A stretch of DNA of 62,640 nucleotides from Oscillospiraceae bacterium (GCA_017541275.1 JAFXZM010000049.1:1-62640), one strand, 5' to 3'; counted from the stretch's first letter, positions 49,359 through 57,968 are shown. The notes: generated by a model not told the origin, from the sequence alone. Numbers and translations are program-made.

Positions 49359-51308
49359 TCAGTTCTTCGGCGGGTCGGGCTGCTTCAGATATTTCGACGG
49401 ATTCTTCTTCTTCTTCTCCTCATACATCCGGTTATCTGCGACGGTAATGAGCTGGAAGATCGAGCTGTCCTTCGGCGGCACCGTAATGCATGCGCCGAGG
49501 CTGACGCTCAGCTCATACGGCAGATCGGAATTCCGGTTGCAGATTTCCAGCGCCTTGTTGATGCGGCCGCGCAGCGCATCTGCCGCCGCCTCCGAATAAT
49601 CTGCACCGAAAATGAAAAATTCATCTCCGCCGAACCGGCAGGCGATTTCTCCGCGCAGGCAGCTTTCCTGAAGGATCGCGGCGATGCTGCGGATCGCGTG
49701 GTCGCCGGCCTTATGGCCGAAATTATCATTGATATGCTTCAGGCCGTCCATATCCGCAAACATGACCATGACCTGTCTGTGCTCTACGGCACAGGCATCG
49801 AATAAGGCCTGCGAACTGCGCTTGAAGCCGTTGCGGTTATATATACCGGTCAGCGAGTCGATCGCGTACAGCTTATCGAGCTCCTGTACGATCTCGTCAA
49901 GGCAGAGCAGCTTGCGGAAGTTTTCCAGCGTATTGCTGATATTGATGCTCCACGAATGGAACAGTGCGCTTGCCATCGGGAAATCTGAATTGACAATCGC
50001 GAAGAAGCCGAGGCAGCGCTCCCGGAAATGCAGCGGAACAAAGAACATATTGCGGTTCCGCTCCGAATCCGTCCGCAGGCGCGGAAGAATGCGGTCTGAG
50101 GTGAAACCGCTTTCGCCGTGGAATTCGCCGTCAAAATACGAAAGCGGCATTATCATGCGCTGCGAATACCCGTGAACGGTATACGTATCGGCGGGGAGTG
50201 CGCCGGTATAGCCGACCTCCTCCTGAATCTGCTTCATATGCCAGTTATCGTTGAGGCAGAGATAAAACTCCTCACATTTCGTCTTGCGCACAAACTGCTT
50301 GAGCGTGTCGATATATTCGTCAAAGGAATCGCACTCGACGAGCGAGCAGGCCATCTGGTCATGGCGCGATATATCGCGGAGCAGATTTTCCTGAAGCTGA
50401 TACGTGCGCTTTTTATATACGGTGATATCCTCCGGGTCGCTGACCTGACAGCCGCAGCTTTCGGAGAAGATCGGCACGGCGCTGAGCTCCTGCACGCGCT
50501 CCGGTTTTTCGCCTGCAATGCAGCGGATAATCAGCTCGCATGCCAGTGCGCCGGACTGCATCAGCGGACGCTCGATCGTCGTCAGCGCCGGAGAAAAATG
50601 TCTTGCGTTATAGATATTGTCGAAGCCGGAAACAAGGATATCCTCCGGGCAGCGGATGCCGTTTTCCTCCAGTGTCAGCACGGCGGAAATCGCCATTGCG
50701 TCATTGGCGCAGACAATCGCCTCCGGGAAGGGCAGGTCGGAGCTGAGGAACGATTCAACTGCCCTGCGGCCGTCCTTGGCGCGGAACGTGCCGTGATAGA
50801 CGCGATCCGGCTCAATCGGGATATCGTGCTCCCGCAGCACCTTCTGGAATGCCGCGAGGCGCTCCGTGCTTTCGGAGTTGGTATCCGGGCCGGAGATGAA
50901 ATTCAGCCGCTTGATATGATGCTGTTCGATCAGATGTCTGGTGATCTGTTCCATTGCGGCGGCATTCCGGATTCCGATATAGTACAGATCGCCGAGGTCA
51001 CGGTCGATGCTGACGGCGGGTATGCCGGCTGCGCGGATCCGCTCATAGAGCGCATCGCCGAGGTCGGCAGAAAATGTATTGGACAGCAGAACCACGCCGT
51101 CGAACAGTGAAAAATTCGGCAGCTCAAAGATATTATATTCGCCCTGATCGTATTTGGGGTTCGCGAGAATCCCCCCGAATGCGATAAAATGCGCGATATT
51201 GACATGATGCTGTGCCGCATAGCGGTGAATCCCTTTCAGGATTGACTGCTGGTATTCTTCATCAATTCCGGATGCGATCACGGCGATCGTGAAGCTGTTG
51301 TTGGGCAT
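49359..51308 (-). CDS. Hybrid sensor: LacI-type ligand-binding domain plus GGDEF diguanylate cyclase
   Basis: 649 aa. Residues 1-290 are a LacI-type sugar-binding sensor without DNA-binding helix-turn-helix (FTIAVIASGIDEEYQQSILK, VVLLSNTFSADLGDALYERI, AIVCANDAMAISAVLTLEEN, ILVSGFDNIYNARHFSPALT). Then SESCGCQ, a GAF-like middle, a short coiled segment and an intact GGDEF domain (DSLTGIYNRNGFKR, FADMDGLKHINDNFGHKAGD, CRFGGDEFFIFG). It should make cyclic di-GMP in response to a sugar-like ligand. No membrane segment. The start at 51308 has AGGTGAACCT. Paralog of the 39277 protein. Confidence 0.9.
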   Translation of the reverse strand: MPNNSFTIAVIASGIDEEYQQSILKGIHRYAAQHHVNIAHFIAFGGILANPKYDQGEYNIFELPNFSLFDGVVLLSNTFSADLGDALYERIRAAGIPAVSIDRDLGDLYYIGIRNAAAMEQITRHLIEQHHIKRLNFISGPDTNSESTERLAAFQKVLREHDIPIEPDRVYHGTFRAKDGRRAVESFLSSDLPFPEAIVCANDAMAISAVLTLEENGIRCPEDILVSGFDNIYNARHFSPALTTIERPLMQSGALACELIIRCIAGEKPERVQELSAVPIFSESCGCQVSDPEDITVYKKRTYQLQENLLRDISRHDQMACSLVECDSFDEYIDTLKQFVRKTKCEEFYLCLNDNWHMKQIQEEVGYTGALPADTYTVHGYSQRMIMPLSYFDGEFHGESGFTSDRILPRLRTDSERNRNMFFVPLHFRERCLGFFAIVNSDFPMASALFHSWSINISNTLENFRKLLCLDEIVQELDKLYAIDSLTGIYNRNGFKRSSQALFDACAVEHRQVMVMFADMDGLKHINDNFGHKAGDHAIRSIAAILQESCLRGEIACRFGGDEFFIFGADYSEAAADALRGRINKALEICNRNSDLPYELSVSLGACITVPPKDSSIFQLITVADNRMYEEKKKKNPSKYLKQPDPPKN

Positions 51309-51385
51309 AGGTTCACCTCGTTTTATGATCTGCCGCAGGTGTACAGAACACGCAGCATATCGCATAGTACATAGTATACGGATAT

Positions 51386-51414
51386 ATTTTATCATATGAA
51401 CGGAAATTTGTCAA
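51386..51414 (-). promoter_or_regulatory. Promoter of the GGDEF hybrid sensor
   Basis: Minus-strand TTGACA, 17-bp spacer, TAAAAT. The leader (about 70 nt) contains the near-palindrome CATAGTACATAG (51363-51374). Confidence 0.75.
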
Positions 51415-51584
51415 GTTCTTTGGCGCGTTCTTCCGGTTTTCGGCATTCTCACGGATTCTGCTGCACGCATTTGTGCAATCTCACCAAGCAAAACGCAGAA
51501 TATGTCTGTACATGTTGATAAAGTTGTGTTCAAAGATGCACAAGGAAGAAGTGATAAATACACAGTCAATATGACAATCCTGCA

Positions 51585-51613
51585 TTGCGCCGTGCCGCAG
51601 AATATGCTATAAT
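51585..51613 (+). promoter_or_regulatory. Promoter of candidate ncRNA
   Basis: TTGCGC (51585-51590), 17 bp, TATAAT (51608-51613) with TGC directly before the -10. The expected start, near 51620, is exactly the first base of a stem that closes at 51760. Confidence 0.72.
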
Positions 51614-51619
51614 GAACTT

Positions 51620-51798
51620 GCAGATGAGGAAACCCTCACCGTTGCATGAAAAAAAGGTGTAGCATCCCGGATGATTCATCAGCGCCCCCTCTGCCGATGA
51701 AACCCTCTCCTTGATCCGCCGTGCTGCATTGAACCGGGCAAGATGCCGGTACACATCTGCCCGCTCAGAAAATCATCGCCCCCGTGCGGTGATTTTTT
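51620..51798 (+). ncRNA. Candidate ~180-nt structured noncoding RNA
   Basis: Bounded by a promoter and an intrinsic terminator with no ribosome binding site or good ORF on the plus strand. The 5' end GCAGATG (51620-51626) pairs with CATCTGC (51754-51760). Inside, ACCG/GCAT (51638-51647) pairs with ATGC/CGGT (51743-51750), CCCGG (51666-51670) with CCGGG (51734-51738), and TTCATC (51675-51680) with GATGAA (51696-51701). An A-rich 18-nt stretch is unpaired on the 5' side. Length, closed ends and a large internal bubble recall 6S RNA, but I cannot confirm that; it could be another small RNA. Confidence 0.55.
51769..51798 (+). terminator. Terminator of candidate ncRNA
   Basis: Stem AAAATCATCGC/GCGGTGATTTT (one wobble pair), then TTTTTT on the plus strand. 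Confidence 0.82.
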
Positions 51799-51816
51799 CT
51801 GTCCGAATCAAACAGT

Positions 51817-51852
51817 AAGCCGCTGTTCCCGCGCCGGAAACAGCGGCTTTTC
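51817..51852 (+). terminator. Second terminator hairpin
   Basis: Stem AAGCCGCTGTT/AACAGCGGCTT followed by TTTT on the plus strand, 20 bp after the ncRNA terminator. It may also end serS transcripts from the other side, although no T-tract is present there. Confidence 0.75.
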
Positions 51853-51855
51853 GTT

Positions 51856-51874
51856 TGTCGGAAAAGGTATCGCT
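51856..51874 (+). repeat. Short dispersed repeat, copy 3
   Basis: TGTCGGAAAAGGTATCGCT, one mismatch to the copies at 24933 and 28434. As at 24933 it directly follows a terminator and is followed by TCGC-ATGA. Confidence 0.55.
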
Positions 51875-51926
51875 TCGCGATGATCTGCTGTGAGGACGGG
51901 GCCTCATTATCACAGTCCGTCACATC

Positions 51927-53213
51927 TTATTTCTGCGGCACGAGCTTGGCCTTGCCGCCCATGTAAGGACGCAGCACCTCCGGAATATTCACCGAGCCGT
52001 CTGCCTGATAGTGATTCTCCAGCAGTGCGATCAGCATTCTCGGCGGTGCAACGACCGTATTATTCAGCGTGTGGACAAGATATGTGCCGTTTTCGCCCTT
52101 CGTGCGGATCTTCAGGCGGCGTGCCTGTGCATCGCCGAGATTCGAGCAGGAGCAGACCTCAAAATACTTCTGCTGACGCGGGCTCCATGCCTCAATATCG
52201 CAGGACTTTACCTTCAGATTTGCAAGATCGCCCGAACAGCACTCAAGCTGCCGCACCGGAATCTCCATGCTGCGGAACAGCTCAACCGAGAGCTTCCACA
52301 TCTTATTGTACCAGTCCATGCTTTCCTCCGGCTTGCAGAGGACGATCATCTCCTGCTTCTCGAACTGGTGAATACGGTAAACGCCGCGCTCCTCCAGACC
52401 GTGCGAGCCGATCTCCTTGCGGAAGCAGGGCGAATAAGAGGTGAGGGTCAGCGGCAGCGAGCTCTCATCGACAATCTGATTCACAAACCGGCCGATCATC
52501 GTGTGCTCGGAGGTGCCGATCAGGTAGAGATCCTCGCCCTCGATCTTGTACATCATCGCTTCCATTTCCTCAAAGCTCATGACGCCCTCGACAATGCTCT
52601 TGTGCATCATGAACGGCGGAATCATGTAGGTGAAGCCGTGGTCAATCATGAAATCTCTTGCATAGGCAAGCACTGCTTCATGCAGCCGCGCGATATCGCC
52701 CATGAGATAATAAAAGCCCGTTCCGGCAACTCTGCCTGCGGAATCCTTATCCAGACCGCAGAGGCTCGTCATGATCTCTGCATGATACGGAATCTCATAA
52801 TCCGGCACCTTCGGCTCGCCGAAGCGCTCAACCTCGACATTCTCGGAATCGTCCCTGCCGATCGGCACCGACGGGTCGATCATCTGCGGGATGCGCTTCA
52901 TGATGTCGTCAAGCTTCACGCTCGCCTCATCCATGAACGCTTCCTTTTCCTTCATGGTCACGGCGTTTTCCTTGACCTGATTCTTGATTGCCTCTGCCTC
53001 GTCCTTTTTGCCGGCCTTCATGAGCTGTGCGACCTCTGCCGAGAGCTTGTTGCGCTGTGCGCGGAGATCCTCCGAGATGTGCTTCGCATCAAGAATCTGC
53101 GCATACAGCTCCGCGGCCTCATCGACCAGCGGGAGCTTGTCGTCCTGATACTTCTTTTTGATGTTTTCCTTAACAGCATCCTTGTTGTTAATCAGAAATT
53201 TAATATCGAGCAT
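51927..53213 (-). CDS. serS: Seryl-tRNA synthetase
   Basis: 428 aa, full length. N-terminal tRNA-binding coiled-coil arm (about 30-100), then the class II core: motif 2 FRKEIGSHGLEERGVYRIHQ and motif 3 with NNTVVAPPRMLIALLE; TSEHTMIG belongs to the serine-binding pocket. Charges tRNA-Ser. No T-box leader is present; the start codon is only 17 bp from the gene upstream, so it is probably co-transcribed with the aminotransferase and the membrane protein. Confidence 0.97.
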   Translation of the reverse strand: MLDIKFLINNKDAVKENIKKKYQDDKLPLVDEAAELYAQILDAKHISEDLRAQRNKLSAEVAQLMKAGKKDEAEAIKNQVKENAVTMKEKEAFMDEASVKLDDIMKRIPQMIDPSVPIGRDDSENVEVERFGEPKVPDYEIPYHAEIMTSLCGLDKDSAGRVAGTGFYYLMGDIARLHEAVLAYARDFMIDHGFTYMIPPFMMHKSIVEGVMSFEEMEAMMYKIEGEDLYLIGTSEHTMIGRFVNQIVDESSLPLTLTSYSPCFRKEIGSHGLEERGVYRIHQFEKQEMIVLCKPEESMDWYNKMWKLSVELFRSMEIPVRQLECCSGDLANLKVKSCDIEAWSPRQQKYFEVCSCSNLGDAQARRLKIRTKGENGTYLVHTLNNTVVAPPRMLIALLENHYQADGSVNIPEVLRPYMGGKAKLVPQK

Positions 53214-53229
53214 AGTACTCTCTCCTTTG

Positions 53230-53850
53230 TCATTTTGTTACGGTTTGCCAGATGCGGAACCCCCGCACCCACAGGGTGAACAGCACCCCGCTGAGCAGCC
53301 AGACCAATCCCGCCGCGGCGAGCAGACCCGCTGCGATCCAGATGATCGTGTTCCGGATCATGAGGCGGCGTTCCTCCGCCAGCAGCACCATTTCGCCGGA
53401 CTGCGGCGCCGAAGGGTCTGACAAAACCTCATGCCGCAGCTCCGGCGCATAGATCAGCGGTTCTGTCTTTGCGTATTGATGCATGATCTTTGGATCACGC
53501 ACGACAGCGATTTCCGCAGTCAGCCCCTTGCCGAGCATGATCTGATACATTTTCGGTGAGAGCGGAAAGCGCATCTCCCGCACGCCTTCCGTTTCGTCAT
53601 TCCAGCGCAGCTTCATGTACCCGTTCGCATTCAGATTCCTGCCAAGAACCTGCCGCAGCTCCGGCGGGACACCGACCAGATCCAGCTCAAGAATCTCCGC
53701 TTGATAAAACCGCGCATGTCTGCGGCGCAGGAGCAGAAGCCGCCGGAGCTTCCGGCACATTATCACGATCAGGTACATAAGCAGGCCGATCAGGCACACA
53801 AACATGCCCAGTCCGAAGCCGGCGCCTCCTACACGGCGGAAGCAGAGCAT
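53230..53850 (-). CDS. Membrane protein of unknown function
   Basis: 206 aa. Two membrane segments, about 12-33 (GLGMFVCLIGLLMYLIVIMC) and about 168-195 (IIWIAAGLLAAAGLVWLLSG), flank a soluble domain of about 130 residues with a very basic start (RKLRRLLLLRRRHARFYQAE). I recognise no family. Its ATG overlaps the stop codon of the aminotransferase gene (TAATG), so it is translationally coupled; it is followed by serS after 16 bp. Confidence 0.82.
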   Translation of the reverse strand: MLCFRRVGGAGFGLGMFVCLIGLLMYLIVIMCRKLRRLLLLRRRHARFYQAEILELDLVGVPPELRQVLGRNLNANGYMKLRWNDETEGVREMRFPLSPKMYQIMLGKGLTAEIAVVRDPKIMHQYAKTEPLIYAPELRHEVLSDPSAPQSGEMVLLAEERRLMIRNTIIWIAAGLLAAAGLVWLLSGVLFTLWVRGFRIWQTVTK

Positions 53851-55139
53851 TATTTTGTGAGCTGTTCGAGTGCGGCGAGCTTCACGCAGATGCAGAACAG
53901 CTCCATTGCCTGCGTCAGTTCAGCGGGAACAGGGTAGGTCGGCGCAATGCGGATATTGCTGTCATCGGGGTCATTCTTATAGGGGTAGGTTGCGCCCGCG
54001 CCGGTCAGCGTGACGCCGCCCTCCTTGCAGAGCTGCACAATGCGCTTTGCCGTGCCCTTCATCGCATCGAAGGATACGAAATAACCGCCCTCCGGCTTTG
54101 TCCACTTCGCAATCTCCAGCGGCGCAATCTCACTTTCAAGCATATCCAGCACAATTTGGAACTTCGGTGCGAGCACCTCGCGGTGCTTTTCCATATGTGC
54201 GCGCATATTCTCTGCATTGCCGAAGAAGCGGACATGCCGCAGCATGTTCATCTTGTCAAAGCCGATCGTCTGGATGCCCAGATGCTTTTCCAGCTCGTCA
54301 AGGTTCGCGCGTGCGGAGTTCATCGCCGCTACGCCTGCGCCCGGAAATGTCACCTTTGATGTGGACACGAACTGATAGAAGATGCCGGTATTGCCGGTCT
54401 CCTCGCAGGCAGCATTGATCGTCAGCGGCTTTTTCGGCGTCTTGGTGATATGGTGGATGCAGTAGGCATTGTCCCAGAAGATGCGGAAGTCCTTTGCGGC
54501 GGGCTTCAGTGCGGCAAATGCACGCACGGTGTCATCGCTGTAAACGATGCCGGTCGGGTTGCCGTAAACCGGAATGCACCAGATGCCCTTGACGCTCTCA
54601 TCGTGCTCGGCATACTGCTTCACAAGCGCCATATCGGGGCCGTTTTCATCGGTCGGAATGTTAATCATCTCTACGCCGAAATACTCGGTCAGCGCAAAAT
54701 GACGGTCATAGCCCGGAACAGGACAGAGGAACTTGACCTCACCCTGCTGCGACCACGGCTTGCAGCCCGCTATGCCCTTGACATAGGCGATCTGGAGACA
54801 TGCAAACATCAGCTCTAGACTGGAATTTCCGCCGATGAACATTTCCTCCGGCTTTGCGCCCAGAATATCGGCAAAGAGCTTTTTTGCCTCGGTGATGCCG
54901 GAGAGCAGACCGTAATTGCGGCAGTCATCGCCGCTCTCGGAGATCGGATCGGCATCGGCAGGGAGGGCATTCAGCAGCGGCATGGTCAGATCAAGCTGCT
55001 CCGGGCCGGGCTTTCCGCGCGCCATGTTGAGCTTGAGCTGTTTGGCCTGAAATGCATCGTAGGCCTGCCGGGTTTCCTTCAGCAGCGCGGAAAGCTCTGC
55101 TGCGGAATACGATTGAAGCGGCTTCTTCTCCATAATCAT
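53850..55139 (-). CDS. Aspartate-type aminotransferase (PF12897-like family)
   Basis: 429 aa PLP enzyme of the less common aspartate aminotransferase subgroup found in actinobacteria and Clostridia. Visible are LNMARGKPGPEQLDLTMPLL at the N-terminus, CRNYGLLSGITEAKKLFADI, CPVPGYDRHFALTEYFG, VYGNPTGIVYSD and FVSTSKVTFPGAGVAAM with the Schiff-base Lys. It probably interconverts aspartate and oxaloacetate. AAAGGATGAT precedes the start; promoter at 55214-55242. Confidence 0.9.
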   Translation of the reverse strand: MIMEKKPLQSYSAAELSALLKETRQAYDAFQAKQLKLNMARGKPGPEQLDLTMPLLNALPADADPISESGDDCRNYGLLSGITEAKKLFADILGAKPEEMFIGGNSSLELMFACLQIAYVKGIAGCKPWSQQGEVKFLCPVPGYDRHFALTEYFGVEMINIPTDENGPDMALVKQYAEHDESVKGIWCIPVYGNPTGIVYSDDTVRAFAALKPAAKDFRIFWDNAYCIHHITKTPKKPLTINAACEETGNTGIFYQFVSTSKVTFPGAGVAAMNSARANLDELEKHLGIQTIGFDKMNMLRHVRFFGNAENMRAHMEKHREVLAPKFQIVLDMLESEIAPLEIAKWTKPEGGYFVSFDAMKGTAKRIVQLCKEGGVTLTGAGATYPYKNDPDDSNIRIAPTYPVPAELTQAMELFCICVKLAALEQLTK

Positions 55140-55213
55140 ATCATCCTTTCTGATTCGCGGTATGCGCGTGCTGAGATTGATAAAAATTTCACAAGTGCTG
55201 AATAGAATACTTT

Positions 55214-55242
55214 ATTATACCATATTCAGGCTAAAAATGCAA
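55214..55242 (-). promoter_or_regulatory. Promoter of the aminotransferase / serS unit
   Basis: Minus-strand TTGCAT, 17-bp spacer, TATAAT. Confidence 0.75.
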
Positions 55243-55456
55243 GACATTTTTCTATTCGGAAGTGGATAATCCCGCAAATTCTAATTTTACGTAACAGCCG
55301 GATATCATTTACGATGTCCCAGGCCGGACGCAGGCCTTCCCATGCAAAACCGCCGCGGAGAACAGACTTATCCGCAGCTTCAGAATCATGCCGGCACAGG
55401 CGCCGCGCCCCGCCGGTGAGTTTTTTGTGAAAAAGCAAAAAATATGGAAAAAGGAC

Positions 55457-55485
55457 TGGACTTTTTCGCGAAAATCATGTATAAT
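55457..55485 (+). promoter_or_regulatory. Promoter of the SurA/PpiC-like lipoprotein gene
   Basis: TGGACT, 17-bp spacer, TATAAT, followed by AAGGAGG ahead of the start codon at 55533. Confidence 0.65.
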
Positions 55486-55532
55486 AGCTTTGTATCGAAT
55501 TTTTCCGAATACGAAGGAGGCTCTTTTATAAA

Positions 55533-57014
55533 ATGAAATTGCTCAAAAAAGCTGCGGCAGCGCTGCTCGCGGTCTGTACCGCCTTTACCTGCGCTTCCTG
55601 CGGCGAAAACACCGCCAACGCCATGACCGTTGACGGATATGATGTCCGCGCAGGCATCTACCTCTACTACGCGACCAGCGCCTATACCGAGGCAATGTCC
55701 GTTCTCCGCGACGGCGGCCAGAATTTCGATGATGTCAAGGAAACAAAAGAAATCAAGAAAATCATGAAAGATGCCACAATCGACAACGTCGATGCGGAAA
55801 CATGGATCCAGAATAAGGCCGCTGAACATTGCGCCGATTTCGTGGAGGTCGAACGCGAGTTCGATGCGCTCGGACTGAAGCTCTCCGGCGAGCAGCTCGC
55901 GGCAATCAAAAATGAAACCGCTTCCAACATGAGCTACTACGGCGATTTCTATGAGAGCGCAGGCATCGGTGAGCAGTCTGTCCGCGATATTGTGGAAAAC
56001 AATTACAAGCAGAATGCGATCTGGGAGGCTTATTACGGCGAGGGCGGCTCAGTCGGCGTCAAGGATGAGGACATGCAGGACTATTACGCTGAGAATCACC
56101 TCCGCCTGAAGTATATTGAAATGCCGCTGAAGGACGGCGAGGGCAATCTGCTCAAGGCCGACGGCAAGAAGAAAATCGAAAAAATGGCCGATGACTTCAT
56201 GAAGCGCCTCGCAAAGAAAAACGGCAGCGAGGCCGAGCTCATGAACGAAATGGATTTCCTCATCGACGAGAACGCCAACTACCAGACCTCGATCTCTGAG
56301 GCGGCCGTCACAACGACCGATGATGAGGGCAATACCATCACGACCGCTACGACCGCGAAAATCACGACCAACGAAAAGGGCGAGACCGATACGACACCGG
56401 CTGAGGGCGATGAAACCACAACGGAGGCGACGGTGACAACAACAACCGCGGACGCAGCGGACGGCGATACCACCGAGACCACTACGACAGTTGAGGTCAC
56501 AACTGAAACGACCGGAACCACCACCGGCACCGATGAAACCGAAACAACCACCACAGAGGCGACTACACTGACCTATGTGTTCGACCACGAGCGCACGCTT
56601 CAGGTCAGCACCACAGCAACCAAGAAAGAGGAGCAGGAGGCCGATACCACAACCACCGAGCCGTATTACACACCCTGCAAGGCCGTCTATGACTGGGTCG
56701 CCGATCCCGATACCCCGCTGCTGAAGCCCGAAAAGATTGTGTCCGACGACGAGGAAACAATCTACATCGTCGTGAAAATGGACATCCGCGAGCGCATCAA
56801 TGAGGACGATATCTGGACAGAATCAACCAGAGAAAGCGTCCGGACGGAAATGTACACCGATGAATTCCAGGATATGATGCGCGAAAAAGCGGACGCGCTG
56901 TCCGTCAAGCGCAACGAAAAGGCTTTCAAACGGTATAAGGTTCTGGATATTGATATTATCGGCTACCAGAACGCCCTGATGTCGTATTATTATAGTATGT
57001 ACAACATGGGCTGA
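55533..57014 (+). CDS. SurA/PpiC-like lipoprotein with Thr-rich insert
   Basis: 493 aa. Lipobox FTCASCGEN at about 20-28. Residues of about 30-190 look like the helical N-terminal part of PrsA/SurA-type chaperones (GYDVRAGIYLYYATSAYTEA; repeated amphipathic helices). The region around RLKYIEMPLKDGEGNLLKAD could be the start of a rotamase (PPIC) domain, but it is interrupted at about 255-375 by a Thr/Glu/Asp-rich stretch (TTTADAADGDTTETTTTVE and similar). The last 120 residues resume a folded pattern. A role in folding exported proteins is a guess from the family likeness; catalytic residues are not evident. Confidence 0.78.
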   Translation: MKLLKKAAAALLAVCTAFTCASCGENTANAMTVDGYDVRAGIYLYYATSAYTEAMSVLRDGGQNFDDVKETKEIKKIMKDATIDNVDAETWIQNKAAEHCADFVEVEREFDALGLKLSGEQLAAIKNETASNMSYYGDFYESAGIGEQSVRDIVENNYKQNAIWEAYYGEGGSVGVKDEDMQDYYAENHLRLKYIEMPLKDGEGNLLKADGKKKIEKMADDFMKRLAKKNGSEAELMNEMDFLIDENANYQTSISEAAVTTTDDEGNTITTATTAKITTNEKGETDTTPAEGDETTTEATVTTTTADAADGDTTETTTTVEVTTETTGTTTGTDETETTTTEATTLTYVFDHERTLQVSTTATKKEEQEADTTTTEPYYTPCKAVYDWVADPDTPLLKPEKIVSDDEETIYIVVKMDIRERINEDDIWTESTRESVRTEMYTDEFQDMMREKADALSVKRNEKAFKRYKVLDIDIIGYQNALMSYYYSMYNMG

Positions 57015-57032
57015 GAAAACTGAATCCCATTC

Positions 57033-57059
57033 AAACGGCGGGCTTTGTCCCGCCGTTTT
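57033..57059 (+). terminator. Terminator after the SurA/PpiC-like gene
   Basis: Stem AAACGGCGGG/CCCGCCGTTT with a 6-nt loop followed by T, 19 bp after the stop codon. Confidence 0.85.
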
Positions 57060-57174
57060 GCGCTGCCATGGAAGATGCAGGAACGCAATTTCTTCTCTTT
57101 TTCGGCAAGCTGACAGCAGGCCGATGTCAGCAGTTTCAGCTTATATCTATATCGGCGAATTTTGACCGCTCTGC

Positions 57175-57204
57175 TTGACAGGATCGGTCGGTTTATGGTA
57201 CAAT
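57175..57204 (+). promoter_or_regulatory. Promoter of the 57258-60547 unit
   Basis: TTGACA (57175-57180), 18-bp spacer, TACAAT (57199-57204). It probably drives the four genes up to ychF, since no terminator is seen between them. Confidence 0.7.
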
Positions 57205-57257
57205 ACAAGGTATGATAATGCCCGGATGTTCCGGGCTGCGAAAGGGTGGGCTGAGTT

Positions 57258-57968
57258 ATGGCTGATCTGTTCTTCTGCCCGGAACGCTGGGAACCGGACA
57301 GTATGATTTCTACCAATGCCGCTTCACAGATTCAGGTGCGCGGATTCTCCGGCAGAACTGCCGAAGCATGGCAGCTCGGCGACTGGGGCAGCGACTGGAC
57401 TGCGATTACCTCCAGAATCCCGATCGAGGCGGGCTGGCTCGAATCCGGCCAGCAGTATCGCTTCTGCTTCTGGCTCAACGGCGGCGAAAACAGCCGCGGC
57501 GATGAAGCCTGTATGCTCGAAATTTACGGTGACGACAGCGAGGACCGCCTCTGCTTCCGCCTCAACCGCGGCCATACCAAGCCGATTCTGCAAAAAAATC
57601 ACTGGCTGCTTTTTGCCGTCCCGTTTACGGCTCCGCAGGCCTCGGAGGCTCTGACCTTCCGCTTTATCGCCTCCGGCGCCGTCTGCACGATCGCCGGTAT
57701 CCCACAGATGAACATGTCCTTCTGCGAATCGCTCACGCCCGATGATCCGGACGAGGAGCCGCATCCGCAGCGGCATAATATCGTTTTCCCGCACGGCTGG
57801 CCGAATGAGGAACGCAAGGTCGTTCTCAAAGCGCGCGGCCGGGAGCTGGAGCTCTCTGCACATATGCTGCGCCTCGCTGCCGGTGCTGCCGGCCTGACAG
57901 CCGGCATCCTGCTGCTGAAGCACTGCTCGAAACGGGCAAAAAAGAAAAAGCATCCGGGGAATCAATGA
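57258..57968 (+). CDS. Protein of unknown function with C-terminal membrane segment
   Basis: 236 aa. No signal peptide. Residues of about 20-160 look like a beta-sandwich similar to carbohydrate-binding modules (WQLGDWGSDWTAITSRIPIE, QQYRFCFWLNGGENSRGDEA, RFIASGAVCTIAGIPQMNMS). A membrane helix at about 205-222 (RLAAGAAGLTAGILLLKHCS) is followed by a Lys-rich tail. This arrangement would leave the domain in the cytoplasm (tail-anchored), which is odd for a CBM-like fold. No family recognised. GGGTGGGCTGAGTT precedes the start. Confidence 0.75.
   Translation: MADLFFCPERWEPDSMISTNAASQIQVRGFSGRTAEAWQLGDWGSDWTAITSRIPIEAGWLESGQQYRFCFWLNGGENSRGDEACMLEIYGDDSEDRLCFRLNRGHTKPILQKNHWLLFAVPFTAPQASEALTFRFIASGAVCTIAGIPQMNMSFCESLTPDDPDEEPHPQRHNIVFPHGWPNEERKVVLKARGRELELSAHMLRLAAGAAGLTAGILLLKHCSKRAKKKKHPGNQ

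Larger units (their letters stand above)
51309..51926. other. Intergenic region with candidate ncRNA
   Basis: 618 bp without a protein gene: sensor promoter (51386-51414), about 165 bp of AT-richer sequence with nothing recognisable, a promoter/ncRNA/terminator unit (51585-51798), a second terminator (51817-51852), short-repeat copy 3 (51856-51874), and a CTGTGA...TCACAG inverted repeat (51889-51916) before the serS stop codon. Confidence 0.7.
55140..55532. other. Divergent intergenic region
   Basis: 393 bp with the minus-strand aminotransferase promoter (55214-55242) and the plus-strand lipoprotein promoter (55457-55485). The roughly 210 bp between them contain no feature I can support. Confidence 0.6.

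Noticed and set aside
51566-51754. A 62-codon minus-strand frame over the candidate ncRNA
   Set aside because: No ribosome binding site, no known motif, and the plus strand has the promoter and the terminator that match a transcript.
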